Shown here: one piece after another, positions 61,919 to 64,000 of the stretch
Layout of the letters: the number at the start of each line of letters is the position of its first letter
How positions within the stretch are numbered: position 1 is the first letter of the stretch
Notes under the pieces: generated by a model
What the model was told of the DNA's origin: nothing
The model's database searches: none
The model's input: only the letters and a program-made list of their open reading frames with translations
Program-made: the position numbers and the translations under genes
Assembly: GCA_013399875.1 (NCBI GenBank)
Contig: VXAZ01007995.1
Span: forward strand, 2,645,486 to 2,709,485
Length of the DNA: 64,000 bases
Direction of reading: 5' to 3'
From: Gymnorhina tibicen
Lineage: Eukaryota > Chordata > Aves > Passeriformes > Artamidae

Positions 61919-63741
61919 GTTGCTGACCTCCCACTCTGAGGCCAGGACTGAGCTTAGCTCCTTTCGGGGCGACTGATGGGCACACCAGAGAAGGGTTCAA
62001 GCTCCTGTTCTTCTGTGGATAAAAACATCCCTTACTTTTTAAGGCAGGCAGGAAGGAAAGCAGAACTGATGGACATTCCGTCCTTTTCCTGAACCACAGG
62101 CCAACAGAGGTCTCTTCTCCGTCCACTTTGAGGCACTAGGGAGTCATGTCAGGTTATTCCTACCATCAAGAGGTATCATTATTTAGACTGAGAACTTGCC
62201 ATGAGAGAGGGTTGGTAAATACTTACTTTTGAATAGCAATTGGGTTGGAGTGGTTCATTCTGAGAGACAACAGCTCATGAAATATCATTGAAACGTTCTG
62301 AGAAAAATGCTTGAGGTGTTATGAAGAATTGCTGGAAGGTCATGCAGAGTTAGTGGCACACCAGTGTTTGCAAGCTGCTTCTGCAGGGACACTTAAAAGA
62401 CGTCAGACTGTAAAGGTGTCTACAGAAAAAGCAAAATTGGCTTTTGTGCTTCATATCAGTGAGAACAAAAGCAGTTCTAAACTGGCATGTTCCTTTCTCT
62501 GGAAGCAAGATGAGGAAACCTTTTTTTCCTAAGGTTTTTAAAAATAGTAACCCCTTTTCCTACTATTAATTTCTTATAATTGTGTAAATAATTGCTGTTG
62601 TTGCCATGGTGTTTACAAAGGTGAATGAGCAGGTGGTCCGTGAGATGATGAATGGAAGGAGAAAGATGTTGTCCTTATGGTTACAAAAGGGGAGCGGTAT
62701 AAATCTGAAATAGTGCCTGAAATAAGGTATGGCTTGCATTGTCTGAAAAAAAACTGAGGATGATTCTGTAGGACTAACTTGTCAGAGGTTATAAAGGATA
62801 GCAGAGGAAAATGTGGAAGTGTTTAATGCTTTTTTGGGGTGCAGGGGAAATATGGGGAGAAGGTAGAGGTAAGAAAAGTAATTGGGGTAAAATTCATCTT
62901 ACCAGGGATCCAAATCCAGGCATTTCAAAGGAAGTTTGAAAATATGTACCATATTCAGACAGTTTGAATTCCACCTCATGTTCCCTTGGACAGTCAGAAG
63001 GAGACAAGTGCTTCACATCCCTAAAGAGCGATTCAAAGCACTGGGCAGAATTCCCTGGGCTGAAAAGGGAAGGAGTGGTGCTTTGTAGTGAATGCAGACT
63101 GTTGGCCACGTGATGCTGAATGGCCAGTTTTCCTTTTATTTTCCTTAGGAGCACATTGTGCTCCTGTTTTTTCTGGTGTCACCACTATAAGCGTGGCCAA
63201 AATAACTAATCCCGAGGTCACGATGTGTGTATGTCAAAAGGGATGTCTTGGAGACCTGGGCAAAATTTTCTTTTGAGAGATTCTTTGGAGGAGTTTTTCT
63301 TCTGAGAGATACCTGAGAAAGCATCAAAGAGCCGTTCTTCTGGGAATTTCTGAATGTCTTCTGAATGAGAAGGGGAAAACTCCTTCTGCTGAGCCAGCTG
63401 TTGAACGTCCATTTGCTCCAAACAGCGGTTCGGCAGCAAGAGCACAAAGTCTGCCTGGAGGCTGTTCCCTTCCTTGCAACAAATGACAAGCTGTGGTTTT
63501 AGCAGCTGGTATGAAACACTGCAAGGAGTTTATCCCATCCCTGGTATGAAATATTGGAGTGGAGAAGGCTTTTGGATACCTCTCTCTCTAAACCAATTGC
63601 TATGCCCAAGAATTAATAAAATCCATATTGAAGTGACAGCCGGTGAACAGAGCTGGCTTCTTCCTGCATCACTTGTCTCTCTAGTGGCTCATGTTCTGGG
63701 CTCAGTGCACATTTATCCTTTTATTACAGCATTTATTGACT

Positions 63742-63760
63742 TTTATTTATTTATTTATTA
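63742..63760 (+). repeat. (TTTA)n microsatellite
   Basis: Tandem TTTA units, about 19 bp. Confidence 0.85.
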
Positions 63761-64000
63761 AACCTCTGTTTTCTTAATAATCGTAATTGCACTGTTCAAA
63801 ATCTAAGTTTGGTCATATCAGCACTAGCTATTAACATAGTTCTTTCCTTTTTCTCTTTAATTACTGACCTTCCAAAGGCATTCAGTGAAGGAAATAAAAA
63901 TGCAGACAAGTGAGAATATATTTTCTCAAAACTTTATGTGGCATCATGAACCACCTTCTGTACTACTTTAACTATTTCCTCTCTTGACAATGCGAGTTCC

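Larger units (their letters stand above)
16328..64000 (+). other. AGBL4: Downstream AGBL4 intron (5' part, at least 47.7 kb)
   Basis: From the donor to the window end I found no exon matching the next CCP6 block (expected to begin with a KTSLEFYID-like peptide, then the HAHS zinc-ligand region). The sequence is noncoding in appearance, with stops in all frames at chance density. It holds the CR1 copies, the old LINE remnant and the simple repeats listed separately. A nested gene is possible in principle, since BEND5 lies inside AGBL4 in mammals, but no BEN-domain exon was seen. Confidence 0.7.
58829..64000. other. Intronic sequence, no gene seen
   Basis: Apart from the two MIR-like remnants and an ATTT repeat, nothing is recognised. 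The 179-codon minus-strand frame has low-complexity S/P/L-rich composition with no domain, and overlaps a SINE relic. Confidence 0.55.

Noticed and set aside
61587..62126. Longest open frame in the window, 179 codons, minus strand
   Set aside because: It has no domain or motif, is S/P/L-rich, and overlaps a MIR-like SINE remnant on the opposite strand. It is best explained as a chance frame.
16328..64000. Nested BEND5 gene inside the AGBL4 intron
   Set aside because: Considered because BEND5 lies within AGBL4 in mammals, but no BEN-domain or N-terminal exon was recognised on either strand of this window.
1..64000. CRISPR arrays, IS elements, operons, tRNA or rRNA genes, endogenous retrovirus LTRs
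   Set aside because: None seen by reading. The sequence is vertebrate intronic DNA, and no regularly spaced repeats, tRNA-like folds or paired LTRs were noticed.

Overview
This is vertebrate nuclear DNA, almost certainly from a bird. The evidence is low gene density, intronic AT-rich sequence with long homopolymers, CR1 (chicken repeat 1) LINE copies with typical avian 3' ends, worn MIR-like SINE remnants, and one short spliced exon with canonical AG/GT borders. No bacterial-type operon, IS element, CRISPR array or long ORF is present. The many 60-180 codon open frames look like chance frames in noncoding sequence.

The only protein-coding sequence I can support is one 112-nt exon at 16216-16327 on the + strand. 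It encodes a segment with CSLMGFDLNRHW and HPTLHGVK, the signature of cytosolic carboxypeptidase 6 (AGBL4/CCP6), an M14-family metallocarboxypeptidase that shortens polyglutamate chains on tubulin and other proteins. Everything else is best read as the two flanking introns: at least 16.2 kb upstream and at least 47.7 kb downstream. This fits the very large introns known for AGBL4. No nested gene (for example BEND5, which lies inside AGBL4 in mammals) was recognised here.

Layout: 1-16 kb is intron with a MIR-like remnant, a short CR1 3' end (6.2 kb), a second MIR-like remnant (7.9 kb) and two GC/CpG-richer blocks (10.2-10.6 and 11.3-11.6 kb). The exon is at 16.2 kb. 16.3-29 kb is intron with an imperfect 55-bp tandem duplication (23.74 kb), a decayed CR1/L2/L3-clade LINE ORF2 (about 26.3-27.26 kb) and an old CR1-like 3' end (29.0 kb). 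A 32-base run of N sits inside a poly(A) at 29.28 kb. 29.8-30.35 kb is a minus-strand CR1. 30-58 kb is mostly unique intron with simple repeats, a few MIR-like scraps, a 21-bp exact repeat pair (47.97/50.02 kb) and a G-run cluster (55.2 kb). 58.23-58.83 kb is a second, longer minus-strand CR1 of a different subfamily type. 59-64 kb is intron with two more MIR-like remnants.

I found no previously undescribed system. The points most worth checking are the isolated AGBL4 catalytic exon with its large introns, candidate conserved noncoding blocks, and the old repeats. Repeat and exon assignments come from reading the sequence against remembered family consensus patterns, with no alignment or database search.
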